DNA from: Methylomarinum vadi
Lineage (GTDB): Bacteria > Pseudomonadota > Gammaproteobacteria > Methylococcales > Methylomonadaceae
DNA length: 64,000 nucleotides
Assembly: GCF_000733935.1 (NCBI RefSeq)
Contig: NZ_JPON01000001.1
Location: 3,980,623 to 4,044,622, forward strand
Direction: 5' to 3'
The translations under genes and the position numbers were made by a program. Below are positions 34,707-43,674 of this stretch, in pieces (position 1 is the stretch's first letter; every line of letters begins with the position of its first letter). The notes beneath the pieces are model-generated. The model searched no databases. It saw only the letters and a list, made by a program, of their open reading frames with translations, and was not told the origin of the DNA.

Positions 34707-35976
34707 AGATCTCTTCCTTGCCGACGGAGGCGGTGAGTTGGGCTAGGGCCTGATGCGCCTCGGCCAACGTTTTCCAATATTGGGTTTCGTAATTGAACAA
34801 CGTCACTTGGCTGCGCACCAGATTGAGAAAATCGACTTTGTTGACCTGATAGCCGGCCAGCATGGAAGAAACCGTCTGCCTGGCTTGCGGGATAATGCCG
34901 GTTTTGAACAACTGGGCCTGCTGCTTGGCACGCTGGAAATCGTTGTAAGCTTGGGAAATCTGTGCTCGCGTTCGGTTCCATTCATCACGTAGGGCGTATT
35001 TCTGTTGCATCAGTTCGCTGCTGCGTTGATCGACTGCCCGGCCTTGTTTGTCGGCGGCGAATAGCGGCACGTTCATGCTTAGCCTGAAACTGAGGAAATC
35101 GGCGCGTTCCTGCCCATTCGGCATGTCTTCCCGGCCGCCGTAATAGGCGCCGATATTGAAGTCCGGATAATAGTCCCGTTCCGCCAGTTGCAAGCGCGAT
35201 TCGGCCGCCTTGATCCGTTGTTGCTGCGCCGACAGCAATGCCCGTCGCTGTTCCGCGGTGGTATACAAGGCGTCTTCTGTTTGCAAGCTGGGCAAGTTTT
35301 CCTCGGTTTGTTTCGGTAGGCGCAGTGGATGATTGGCCGGCAGGTTGAGGAGGGCATTCAATCGTGCGGCAGTGTTACGGCGGGCGCCGGATAAGGACAA
35401 TTCGTTTTCCAGCATTTTCGATAATTCCAGTTGCGCCAACAACACGTCCTGTTGTAGGCCTTCGCCGACCTCGTATTTGGTGCTGGCGATCTTAATAAAC
35501 TGGCGCAATAGATTCTGGTTGGCGGAGATGATCGCCAGCGCCCGGTCCAGATAAAACAAATTCCACCACTGTTGCTTGACTTCGCGCATCAGTTGCCAGC
35601 GCGCCTCGACGACATTGTGCGCGGCCGCTTCGGCCTCGTGTTGCGCCGTTTGCTCGCGGAGCGCCAATTTGCCGGGGAAGGGAATGGCCTGGGAAATCCC
35701 GCCCTGCAGCTGGGTCATGTTTTCCTGGCCTAAATTAAAGGTGTCGGTAGGCAGGTTCAATGCGCTGAAACTGATGACCGGATCGGGCAATGCAGCGACT
35801 TGCGGCGCAATGCTGGCCATCGCCTCGGAACGGGCTCTTAGTTGGGCCAGGTTGGGATTGTCGCGGGTGGCGAGTTGCAGGGCGGAAGAAAGGGTGACCT
35901 CATTGTTTTGTTGGGCAATCACCATACCGTTGAAAAGCAGCAAACAGAGCAAGGAAAAATAGGTGCGAATTGGCAT
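34699..35976 (-). CDS. cusC: TolC-family outer-membrane factor, CusC/CzcC type
   Basis: 425 residues with a signal peptide (MPIRTYFSLLCLLLFNGMVIAQ) and the two TolC-type repeats of long coiled coils (for example LRARSEAMASIAPQVAALPDP and LQLAERDYYPDFNIGAYYG). It would form the outer-membrane channel of the tripartite pump. First gene of the operon; its promoter must lie in 35977-36130. No metal-responsive regulator gene is adjacent. Confidence 0.9.
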   Translation of the reverse strand: MPIRTYFSLLCLLLFNGMVIAQQNNEVTLSSALQLATRDNPNLAQLRARSEAMASIAPQVAALPDPVISFSALNLPTDTFNLGQENMTQLQGGISQAIPFPGKLALREQTAQHEAEAAAHNVVEARWQLMREVKQQWWNLFYLDRALAIISANQNLLRQFIKIASTKYEVGEGLQQDVLLAQLELSKMLENELSLSGARRNTAARLNALLNLPANHPLRLPKQTEENLPSLQTEDALYTTAEQRRALLSAQQQRIKAAESRLQLAERDYYPDFNIGAYYGGREDMPNGQERADFLSFRLSMNVPLFAADKQGRAVDQRSSELMQQKYALRDEWNRTRAQISQAYNDFQRAKQQAQLFKTGIIPQARQTVSSMLAGYQVNKVDFLNLVRSQVTLFNYETQYWKTLAEAHQALAQLTASVGKEEIYE

Positions 35977-36134
35977 GGCGTCTGGCGAAATCCAATATGA
36001 TCCGGATACTATTCATTATAGTCGTATACATCACCGTCTAGGACATAAAGTACGAAAAACCGAGGTCAGCGCTGAAGTGGTTGATTCGGAAAACCATATC
36101 CGTAAAGCGGGCATTTAATTTTGTGGCATAAAAC

Positions 36135-36155
36135 CGCAATAAATCGAGTATTGCG
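36135..36155 (-). terminator. Possible weak terminator after the MaoC-like gene
   Basis: On the minus strand a 7-bp perfect stem (CGCAATA/TATTGCG, 7-nt loop) lies 38 bp after the MaoC-like stop and is followed by GTTTTATG. The stem is AT-rich and the T-run short, so strength is doubtful. The rest of the 35977-36192 spacer holds the cusC promoter region with no clear operator. Confidence 0.35.
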
Positions 36156-36192
36156 CTCCAATCAAGGGTTGTTGAAGAACACTAGTTTATTG

Positions 36193-37089
36193 TTAGCCTG
36201 ATTTCAGGATATTTTGTAACGATGTCAGGGAAATGATGCCCCGATAAAGAATTCGGTTATCCCGTATTAAGCCGTAGCATTCATAGGAATCGGCTTGTTG
36301 CGGTATTTCCTTGGCCAGTATGTGAAGGACATCATTGCTCTTTAATTGACGCAGCCAAACGCGATCGATGGAAATCTTGTGTGTCGTATAAACCATCGGA
36401 TTTTCCTCGAAATCATGTTTATTTTTTAACGCTTTTTCCAACAATGCGCAGGAAATGAGACTGCAGGGAAATATTTCCGGAAAATTGGCTTTATTATTAA
36501 GTTCATCGAAGAACAACGATTGGTCGGTAAAAGAACCGCATAAAAAGTTTTTGGCATTGCTGGTGTTCATGAATTTGCGTTTTAGGAAAAATCCGTGTTC
36601 TTGCAGATAGTTCCGGTCTGGCAATAGACGTAAGTTGCCGAAAGTGGAGATATTTTTATCGGACAGAAAAAGCGGTTCAAACGACTCTTTTTTATAGCCC
36701 ATCAGCGCCAGACGTCCATCGGTTTTAACCGCTACACGGTTGCTTAATACGGTTTTTCCATCGTTTTCAGCGAGTTGCGATTTTTTGATATCGACTGTGA
36801 CCTGTTCGCCGGGTTTAACCGCATTGGCAAAAGTGAATTGATAATTACTGTAACGCAGTGCTTTTTCATGAATCAGAGATATTTCGTTGTTGAGCTCGCG
36901 GAAATCGGTAATTTGCTTTTCAACCAACGAAACCAGCTGGAATCCAAGCACTATAGGCCCGTTGAAAGGATTGTTTTTAATGTGATGCCAGTTATGCGGG
37001 TCGTGGAATAGATTGAAATCATCCGTTGCATTACGGGCGACATCGATATGAATTTGCTGAAAGCAAAATTCCGGATTAATTTCATTCAT
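36193..37089 (-). CDS. Double-hotdog MaoC-like acyl hydratase/thioesterase-type protein
   Basis: 298 residues that look like two hotdog folds in tandem. The first half has a hydratase-2-like pattern, ATDDFNLFHDP (residues about 17-27), followed by FNGPIVLGFQL, as in MaoC dehydratases acting on acyl-CoA or acyl-ACP. The second half ends VWLRQLKSNDVLHILAK...YECYGLIRDN, typical of the hotdog strand order. Substrate and pathway are unknown. It stands alone with a 500-bp divergent spacer, within 1.5-9 kb of two acyltransferases, so a role in supplying or editing their acyl chains is possible (inference). Confidence 0.6.
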   Translation of the reverse strand: MNEINPEFCFQQIHIDVARNATDDFNLFHDPHNWHHIKNNPFNGPIVLGFQLVSLVEKQITDFRELNNEISLIHEKALRYSNYQFTFANAVKPGEQVTVDIKKSQLAENDGKTVLSNRVAVKTDGRLALMGYKKESFEPLFLSDKNISTFGNLRLLPDRNYLQEHGFFLKRKFMNTSNAKNFLCGSFTDQSLFFDELNNKANFPEIFPCSLISCALLEKALKNKHDFEENPMVYTTHKISIDRVWLRQLKSNDVLHILAKEIPQQADSYECYGLIRDNRILYRGIISLTSLQNILKSG

Positions 37090-37590
37090 CTGCTGTTCTC
37101 CTGCAACAAGAAGAATAAGAATTTTAATCTGTTACCGTCTATACTAACGCTGAAAGGGCTTCGGATTAACTGCTAAATCCAAGTTGATAAGCGTGTCCTT
37201 TCTTCGCGTTCACCATAAAAGTAGAACCGTAAGTATTTTTTGGCCATAGGGCATTAGTACGAAGTTTAGCGAAACAAAATCAGAAAGTTAGTTTTTTAAG
37301 GTATTTAGTATGGCAACCTTGTCACGACTATTCTTTTAAGAATTTCGGGCAAAAGCGTTTAGATGTTGTGCTAAGGGGATAACCCAACGATCGATCATAT
37401 CATTGCTCATCAAAATTCGGTACCTTAAAACCTTTAACCTCCGGGAGAAGGCGGGATAAGGACAGAAAAAAACTAAATTTTGATGTGAACAGGATTAAAT
37501 TGGTTGTAAATAAAGTATCCGAAAGGAAAGTAAATCGTAATGGTCAATTCGCGACAATTATCGGATTGAATATAGAAGGAGGGGAATGGT
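37090..37590. promoter_or_regulatory. 500-bp divergent spacer, MaoC-like / cNMP-binding gene
   Basis: AT-rich, without coding signal. It should hold promoters for both flanking genes. A strong ribosome site AGGAGGGG (37577-37584) marks the rightward gene. No clear repeat, operator or sigma-54 element was recognised. Confidence 0.3.
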
Positions 37591-38064
37591 TTGAAAAATT
37601 TACTGAAAAAAATTCTTGCCGCCCGACAATTGCAGGAGGGCGTGGCTTGGCATAGACGGAATTATGATGCAGGAACCGTCATCGTAAAAAAAGGCGATAT
37701 TGGTGAGTCGTTGTTCTATATTGAAACAGGGGTATTGCGGGTCACCGGCGATGTCCAAGTGAAAAATCAGAAAACCATTCAAGCCGGAGTATGCGATTTG
37801 GAAAGCGGTTCTATTTTCGGGGAAATTTGCCTGCATCAGTCACAGATTCGCACTGCGACAGTGACGGCGGCAAGCGATGTCGAATTGCTGGAAATCGAAG
37901 GGGCGGCATTTAGCGTTTATTTGGATGATAATCCTGTACTCGGCTATCTTTTCTATAAAAATCTATTTGAAATAATGATCAATCGATTGGGTATGGCCAA
38001 TCGAAGGATAGAAAACCTGACCGCCTGGGGATTAAAGGTGCGAGGCGTCGATAGTGATTTTTGA
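37591..38064 (+). CDS. Stand-alone cyclic-nucleotide-binding-domain protein
   Basis: 157 residues forming one Crp-type cNMP-binding domain with no DNA-binding helix-turn-helix. The phosphate-binding cassette is intact in pattern: FGEICLHQSQIRTATVTA, with the Gly-Glu and the Arg followed by Ala-Thr (about residues 81-100). The start is TTG at 37591, six bases after AGGAGGGG; the nearer ATG at 37586 hits a stop after two codons. It may sense cAMP or c-di-GMP and act on a partner protein. Which partner is unknown; the closest genes are the MaoC-like and acyltransferase genes. Confidence 0.75.
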   Translation: MKNLLKKILAARQLQEGVAWHRRNYDAGTVIVKKGDIGESLFYIETGVLRVTGDVQVKNQKTIQAGVCDLESGSIFGEICLHQSQIRTATVTAASDVELLEIEGAAFSVYLDDNPVLGYLFYKNLFEIMINRLGMANRRIENLTAWGLKVRGVDSDF

Positions 38065-38393
38065 CCGTGATTGGTTCAACTTTTTCTGTTATGAATCGAA
38101 AATTTCGCCGTATGGATTGATTTTGAAAAGTTATTTGAGCAAAAAAAAACATGGAGTTGCGGCAAAGAATGCAAAAATCCAGAGGCAATGGATTGAGCTA
38201 AATTATAATTTTCATGTGGTTTGAATTGAACCGGTGTGGGCTAGGGCAAACCGATCGTTTGGTAAAAAGTCCCTTCATCAAAGCGCAAATTAAGGCTCAT
38301 TTTTGTTTGATGAACATTCCGGATTGTTGACAGGGAGATCTAAATGGGCAGTGAAAGTGTATTTCCATACGGAAAACATTATTTTGGGGAAGC
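38065..38393. promoter_or_regulatory. Spacer before acyltransferase 1
   Basis: 329 bp, AT-rich, no coding signal. It should carry the acyltransferase promoter; GGGGA lies just before the ATG. I searched for a -24/-12 pair with correct spacing and found none. Confidence 0.25.
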
Positions 38394-39143
38394 ATGATGA
38401 ATGAAAATTCGAGTATCACGAAAAATTTTCAGGACTACTTTTCGGTAGAGTTTGCTAAAACATCGGAACAAAAAAGCAAAGTTTACGGTGTTAGATATAG
38501 GGTTTATTGCGACGAATTTCATTACGAGAAGGTCGATAAATATCCACAGCAACAGGAAACCGACGAATACGATGATTTTTCCTTGCATTGTTTGATAACT
38601 CACAAAGCTAGCGGATTACCCGCCGGTTGCGTGCGGTTGGTTCCTGCTTTCGATAATAATGGCGCACCATGTCAGCTTCCCCTTGAACAACATTGCCAAG
38701 ATAGTCTCGATCAAGAATTTATCGATAACATGAATTTAGATAGATCTACAATCTGTGAAATATCCCGATTGGCTGTCGATAGAACATTCCGCAAACGTTC
38801 CGGGGAAACACTCACCCGTTTTGGGCAAATAGAAGGACTGGATTTTTCGAAACAGGAACAACGAACCTTTTCCCTCATCGCCGTCGCCGCATTTCTGGCG
38901 GCCACCGCCATGACGGATATCAGCGGAAAAACGAATGTTTTCGCCATGATGGAACCTTTTTTGCCTAGATTGATGAAACGCTCAGGTATCGTATTCAATA
39001 AGGTTGGTCATGATATGGATTACCATGGCATCAGGGCCCCCTATTTTATCCAGACTCAGTCAGCCCTTGATAACATGCAGGCGGATTTAAAAGAGTTGTA
39101 TCGATGGATTTTTGAGCAAATCGAAATAGGGGATCGTTTGTAA
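38394..39143 (+). CDS. PEP-CTERM/exosortase-associated acyltransferase (paralog 1)
   Basis: 249 residues of the LuxI/FeeM-like GNAT family that occurs with exosortase systems. Visible family features: VRYRVYCDEFHYE (about 28-40), DDFSLHCLITH (about 61-71), the core GCVRLVPAF, LPLEQHC and EISRLAVDR. Such enzymes join an acyl chain from acyl-ACP to an amine, as LuxI does with S-adenosylmethionine and FeeM with tyrosine; the substrate here is unknown. A second copy lies at 45.3 kb. No exosortase gene is in the window. Confidence 0.8.
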   Translation: MMNENSSITKNFQDYFSVEFAKTSEQKSKVYGVRYRVYCDEFHYEKVDKYPQQQETDEYDDFSLHCLITHKASGLPAGCVRLVPAFDNNGAPCQLPLEQHCQDSLDQEFIDNMNLDRSTICEISRLAVDRTFRKRSGETLTRFGQIEGLDFSKQEQRTFSLIAVAAFLAATAMTDISGKTNVFAMMEPFLPRLMKRSGIVFNKVGHDMDYHGIRAPYFIQTQSALDNMQADLKELYRWIFEQIEIGDRL

Positions 39144-39415
39144 ACCGCATTCAATCGGATGTGATTGTATTGAACTAATCCAAAAATTTCATAACTTAAA
39201 TTAGTTCAACATGAAGGTAAAATGATGTTCTTGATATTTTAGGATTGGACTAGGAAACGATAAAGAATGAGAATGCGCTAATCCGTCTTTAATTTGTTGT
39301 AGTTGATTGAAGCATTTAAATTTCTTAACCGTTTTTTGTCTCCAATGGTGTTTCGTGTCGAATATTATCGCATTAAATTCTTTAAAACTGTTCGGACTGT
39401 AATCTTAGCCTGTTG

Positions 39416-39440
39416 TTGCAAGTAGGTATTCTGCTTGCAA
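39416..39440. promoter_or_regulatory. Inverted repeat upstream of the TPR gene
   Basis: TTGCAAG (39416-39422) and CTTGCAA (39434-39440), perfect 7-bp arms around an 11-bp spacer, 54 bp before the TPR gene start. The spacing of about one and a half helical turns between arm centres fits a dimeric regulator site or a leader hairpin. The rest of the 39144-39494 spacer is AT-rich and featureless. Confidence 0.4.
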
Positions 39441-39494
39441 AGCTGTAATTCATAAAAAATGCCAGTCATGTTTAAACTTTTAATATGAGTCCCT

Positions 39495-41192
39495 ATGAAA
39501 AAAACTATTAACAGAATTGTTAGCTCCATCTTGTTACGCCAACTCGCCACATTTGGCATCTTTTTGATGCTAACACAACCGACGTTCTCGGCAACTTTTG
39601 AGGTTTTTGACGAATCAGGGACGTCGAATGAAATGGAATTTGAGCATTTCAACTCGGACGATCCTTTTCCCGACTATTTAGGAAGTCTGGAAACCGATTC
39701 CACGGAACTCGAGCATCATTATGAGACTGTTGTCAAAATGATTAAGCAAAAGCATGTAAAAGAGGCTCGAGAAAAAATTGAAGCATTGTTTAAACAATAT
39801 CCTAATCAGTCTCTTTTCTATGGTCTTAGTGCAACATTAGACGTAATGGAAAACAACAAACCTGCAGCTCGGAAAAATCTACTCAGGGCAATCGAAATGA
39901 ATCCCAACGATCAACGTGCGCTAGTTAGCTTAGCGATGTTGGAGTTAGGAGAAAACCAGTTGGATCAAGCCCATTATTACGCCAAGCGTGCGTTAGTTAT
40001 TAACGATAAATTCCAGACTCCTTATTTCGTGTTGGCCGATATCGCTAATAAACAGCACGATAAGGTAGCGCTGGAACAATGGCTAAAATCCGCTTACCAG
40101 AAAGCCCGGGGGGCGATAAACAGCGAAATCAAAGCTGCCGCAGCACTTGGTCAATTTTATCTGGCACGTAAACAGGCTCCGGCATTTCTTGCTCTCGCCG
40201 AAGAGTTCGTACAACGTGAGCCAAATAATAGCCGCGTGTTGTTTTTGCTTTCGCAGGCTCAAATCGCTAATAGACAATTTTTGGATGCCGAACACACGCT
40301 AAAAAAACTGATTGAGGAGGAAAAACAGGATATTCAAAGTCGGTTTTTACTCGTCCGATTGCTGATGGGACAACCCGACCAGGAAAAAGCAATCGTTACG
40401 TTATTGGATGAAATAGCTGTCATCGCGCCAGATAATCTTCGAGTGCGCCTTCAACAAGTAGCGTTTTTAATTAAACTTGAACGTTATCAGGATGCTGAGG
40501 CATTAGTAGGTACTATAGAAAGACTTTCGCCAAAAAAAGGTTTGAGTCAAACGCTGCAAGGCAAAATCTATTCTGCGGAAGGGGACTTCGATCAATCACT
40601 CGCCAGTTATCGTAAAGCATATTCTCTGAATCCCAATGACGAATTATTGTTGAAAATGGTGGATATTTTAAATGAGCAAGGGAAAACCGGTGATGCCATT
40701 GCTTTGCTGGAAAAGGCGCTAAATAAAGATGCCAGTAATTTAACCTTCCATTTTAAATTAGCTAATATTTACGAACGGCAACAGCGTTTTGAATTGGCCA
40801 AGAAACACTATCGTTTGATGCTGAATAAAAAGCCTGATAACGTCTTAGCGATGAACAATTTAGCATGGTTGTATCTGCAGCAAAACAATCCTGGAGCCTT
40901 GGAATTAGCCGAGAAAGCGTATCGAAAAGCGCCGGAGACAGCGGCAATAGTTGACACTTACGGAACAATTTTAGCAAGACAGGGTAAGCCTGAAGAAGGC
41001 ATCGAATTATTGGAACAAGCTGTTAAGCTAGCCCCTAAGGCCGGCGATATCCATTATCATTTGGCCGAGGCTTACGCAGAAAACGGTGATTCGCAACGTG
41101 CACGCTCGATTTTACAGGCGGCTTTGCAAGGCAATCTAGATTTTTCCGAAAAGGCTGCGGCCGAAGCATTGCTGCGACGGTTGCAGCCTTGA
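39495..41192 (+). CDS. Exported TPR-repeat protein
   Basis: 565 residues with an N-terminal signal peptide (about 1-35, ending PTFSA) and at least ten tetratricopeptide repeats from about residue 80 to the end, for example LFYGLSATLDVMENNKPAA and AYRKAPETAAIVDTYGTIL. No lipobox, so probably periplasmic. TPR proteins such as PrsT are linked to exosortase loci; this one is shorter and not a lipoprotein, so PrsT is not claimed. It lies between acyltransferase 1 and a convergent flavoprotein gene, 3 bp away. Confidence 0.75.
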   Translation: MKKTINRIVSSILLRQLATFGIFLMLTQPTFSATFEVFDESGTSNEMEFEHFNSDDPFPDYLGSLETDSTELEHHYETVVKMIKQKHVKEAREKIEALFKQYPNQSLFYGLSATLDVMENNKPAARKNLLRAIEMNPNDQRALVSLAMLELGENQLDQAHYYAKRALVINDKFQTPYFVLADIANKQHDKVALEQWLKSAYQKARGAINSEIKAAAALGQFYLARKQAPAFLALAEEFVQREPNNSRVLFLLSQAQIANRQFLDAEHTLKKLIEEEKQDIQSRFLLVRLLMGQPDQEKAIVTLLDEIAVIAPDNLRVRLQQVAFLIKLERYQDAEALVGTIERLSPKKGLSQTLQGKIYSAEGDFDQSLASYRKAYSLNPNDELLLKMVDILNEQGKTGDAIALLEKALNKDASNLTFHFKLANIYERQQRFELAKKHYRLMLNKKPDNVLAMNNLAWLYLQQNNPGALELAEKAYRKAPETAAIVDTYGTILARQGKPEEGIELLEQAVKLAPKAGDIHYHLAEAYAENGDSQRARSILQAALQGNLDFSEKAAAEALLRRLQP

Positions 41193-41194
41193 TT

Positions 41195-42805
41195 TCAACT
41201 TAATCCATAACGACCTGGAGCAATAATATGGTTCGGGTCAATAGCTGATTTAATTGTTTTTAATACTTCAGGAACCGCGTTATTTTCTTCGGGAAAATTC
41301 ATTGATTGTATGCCTAAACGATAAGGGATAAATCCTAACTTACGGCCATTTTCTAGCAATTCTTTGTAACAGGCTTGTGCGCGTTCCATTTCTTCGGGGT
41401 TTTGACGGTCATAAAGAATGGGAACAGTGCTATCCCAACAACGTTCGGATAGACTGGTTAATGTAATAAGTGGTTCAATGCGGTACTTGACACAAATATT
41501 GGTCACCATGTTTACATACTCCCGAGTTAAATTCGGTTTCATAGGCACCAACGGTGAATACCATATCAAGCCACAACCATCTTGCGCTGGATTCATCGGC
41601 TTGCCATCGGGAGGTAATGTACCGGAACGCCAATACGACAAAGGCAAAGCGATTTCACTTGGTTCGCCGGCGAATAATTGCATGGTTTTGTGTAACGTTC
41701 CAAGTACGTTGACTAAGTGTAAATTGCGAATTATCGGTAACGTTTGCGCCGTGCCATGCATGAATTTAACCAAACGGGGAGTAAAGAATATCAAGCGTTT
41801 GGCAACTGGCCGTAATATCTTGCGTATTTGTCCCCGTGCTGCCGCGACGATTTGTTTGTTGCCATAAATGGCGCCGACGGCAGTCCATTCCATAACCTGA
41901 TTGCGGCGCATCATTTCTTTCAAAACCGATTCCGGTATTAAACCGTCTGGTCCGAGCCGATCTTTGGGATAGGATTCGGACATTGACAGTACTCGGTGTT
42001 TGTTCATCAGATTAATCGAGCCGGTTACAGCGCCGACCTCGCGTAATACTTGACGAATTTTTTTTACCGCTAATTCCAGTTCGTCAGCTTTTTTTACACT
42101 GAAGAAAAAAGCTTCGACGCGTTCCGGTAATGGGGCCAAAGCAATAGTCATTTGTGTAACGATACCGAAGTTGCTTTGTGATAAGAGTCCTTCGACATAA
42201 GGGCCCATACCCCATTTAAATGATTTATCGATCATTTCGCCACCTAATCCCGATAGCATGGAGCGATAGGTATCACCGTTCGGCAGCACCGCTTCCAAGC
42301 CCATCACCGCACCAAAATGATCGGCGTAAGGAGTAATGCCATAGCCCCGTTCAAAAGCATTGCCGACTAAACTGCAATCTGGGCCGGCACCGGTAACAGG
42401 AACCATAAACGGCAATCGATGTTGTTTTAGATAGGTGTCCAACATACGCTGCGTAACGCCAGGCTCTATTGTTAATAAACCGATTTCGGCGTCGAATTCG
42501 ATAATACGTTTCATGCGGGATAAATCGACTAGTACACAATCGTCCCTTGTCGGATTAGACGAGCCATAACCCCAGTTGCGACCAGTACTGTAAGGATAGA
42601 GAGGGACTTTATACTGTCCCGCTATCCTTACAATTTGTGCCACGTCCTGAGCGCTTTTAGGATAGAGTATGGCTGGAATATGGCGTTGAATGCCGATGCA
42701 ATTGGCGGCGCCAATCCGCAGGGTGTCAATATCATTTACAATGGCGTTAGTGCCCAGGGCATTTTTCCAGGCGGTAAGTGCGGCTTCAATTTGAGTGTTA
42801 GTCAT
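41195..42805 (-). CDS. Vanillyl-alcohol-oxidase/4-cresol-dehydrogenase-family flavoprotein
   Basis: 536 residues: an N-terminal FAD-binding type 4 domain (about 40-230; PLYPYSTGRNWGYGSSNP, GAGPDCSLVGNAFERGYG) and a C-terminal cap ending ILYDRQNPEEMERAQACY...IDPNHIIAPGRYG, which matches the VAO/PchF subfamily. Members oxidise para-alkylphenols. No cytochrome c partner, as in PchC, is adjacent. The natural substrate is unknown; neighbouring LuxI/FeeM-like acyltransferases invite the guess that it acts on an acylated phenolic amine such as an N-acyltyrosine-like product. No signal peptide is seen. Confidence 0.75.
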   Translation of the reverse strand: MTNTQIEAALTAWKNALGTNAIVNDIDTLRIGAANCIGIQRHIPAILYPKSAQDVAQIVRIAGQYKVPLYPYSTGRNWGYGSSNPTRDDCVLVDLSRMKRIIEFDAEIGLLTIEPGVTQRMLDTYLKQHRLPFMVPVTGAGPDCSLVGNAFERGYGITPYADHFGAVMGLEAVLPNGDTYRSMLSGLGGEMIDKSFKWGMGPYVEGLLSQSNFGIVTQMTIALAPLPERVEAFFFSVKKADELELAVKKIRQVLREVGAVTGSINLMNKHRVLSMSESYPKDRLGPDGLIPESVLKEMMRRNQVMEWTAVGAIYGNKQIVAAARGQIRKILRPVAKRLIFFTPRLVKFMHGTAQTLPIIRNLHLVNVLGTLHKTMQLFAGEPSEIALPLSYWRSGTLPPDGKPMNPAQDGCGLIWYSPLVPMKPNLTREYVNMVTNICVKYRIEPLITLTSLSERCWDSTVPILYDRQNPEEMERAQACYKELLENGRKLGFIPYRLGIQSMNFPEENNAVPEVLKTIKSAIDPNHIIAPGRYGLS

Positions 42806-43623
42806 GATATCTTCAAGTTGGTTAATGTTTGTTTAATTTAACATCGCCTGAAATGTTTTTTAGGTTCCCGGAATTTGCTTGTGCGCTGTTAGCTATAAGC
42901 CTTTAGATTTGTTAATAGGCGGCAAAAATCTGAGAAAGTCTAAAAAAATGATAGATTTGAAAGTTTATGTCGAGTATCAGTCATGGCTATATCCTTGTTT
43001 GGCTAATCTTCATAGAACTACAAAACGATAACGCTCATGTTGGCTTAGCTTTTCCAATGAACTTAGGTGTTTAGAGCTTCAGCTTCGCAATTGGCGCAAA
43101 AAGGCTTAAACACTGGCTAATTTGTCCAGCCAGCAATTTCGAAAATACAGTCGGCCGTTAGCTTTCGTTACTCAGTAAGGTGAGTATAGACGTCATCTTG
43201 GATAAGGAGAAATGATTGATAATTGATTTTTTACGGATAGCGGGCGTCGCGTCATAAAGTTGAGACACAATCTCCGATGGTATGCCGCCCTTTTCCAAAC
43301 ACCGAGTGGGACAAGCTTTGAGGATATTCGAGAGCAAGCGAGAAGTGTCTATCGTTATTTTATGTAACGCTATGCACAGGCCCAGTAAATTAGCCTTATA
43401 ATTCTTTTCAAGAAAGTTCACTCATTGATCGCTATTCGAATCGCTCTGACTGTCAATGAGTCTGGAGGCAAGTGGGTATTGATTCGGTTAGAACGAAATT
43501 AGGGAAGGTTCTTGGTTTGAGTGTCAGATATTTTTACATTTGATAAAGTGTTCAAGGAATAATAAATGGAGTGTCGGATAAAAAAGTTATAATAATTAAT
43601 GGTTTAAAAATATTTTAATTTTA
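42806..43623. other. 818-bp spacer, mostly without coding signal
   Basis: AT-rich sequence holding a perfect 6-bp hairpin (CTGGCT 43113-43118 / AGCCAG 43128-43133) and TACTCA/TGAGTA arms near 43168-43185. The only reading frame of note is the doubtful 87-codon frame listed separately. It may be decayed insertion material, but nothing recognisable remains. Confidence 0.3.
43158..43421 (-). CDS. Doubtful small hypothetical protein (87 aa)
   Basis: An 87-residue frame with GTG start, mildly basic, with no family recognised and no clear ribosome site. Composition (Leu/Ile/Ser-rich) is not extreme. It sits alone in a long AT-rich spacer, so it may be a gene fragment or chance. Confidence 0.2.
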   Translation of the reverse strand: MNFLEKNYKANLLGLCIALHKITIDTSRLLSNILKACPTRCLEKGGIPSEIVSQLYDATPAIRKKSIINHFSLSKMTSILTLLSNES

Positions 43624-43639
43624 TGGCATGTAATTTGTT
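43624..43639 (+). promoter_or_regulatory. Near-consensus sigma-54 promoter of the PEP-CTERM gene
   Basis: TGGCATG-TAAT-TTGTT matches the -24/-12 consensus TGGCAYR-N4-TTGCW at all key bases but one (GT in place of GC), with correct spacing. It ends 36 bp before the PEP-CTERM gene start, preceded by a long AT-rich stretch. PEP-CTERM genes in other bacteria are controlled by RpoN with the PrsK-PrsR pair, which makes the match functional in context. Confidence 0.55.
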
Positions 43640-43674
43640 TAACGAATGTTGTATTTAAACCAGAGGAAAGTACG

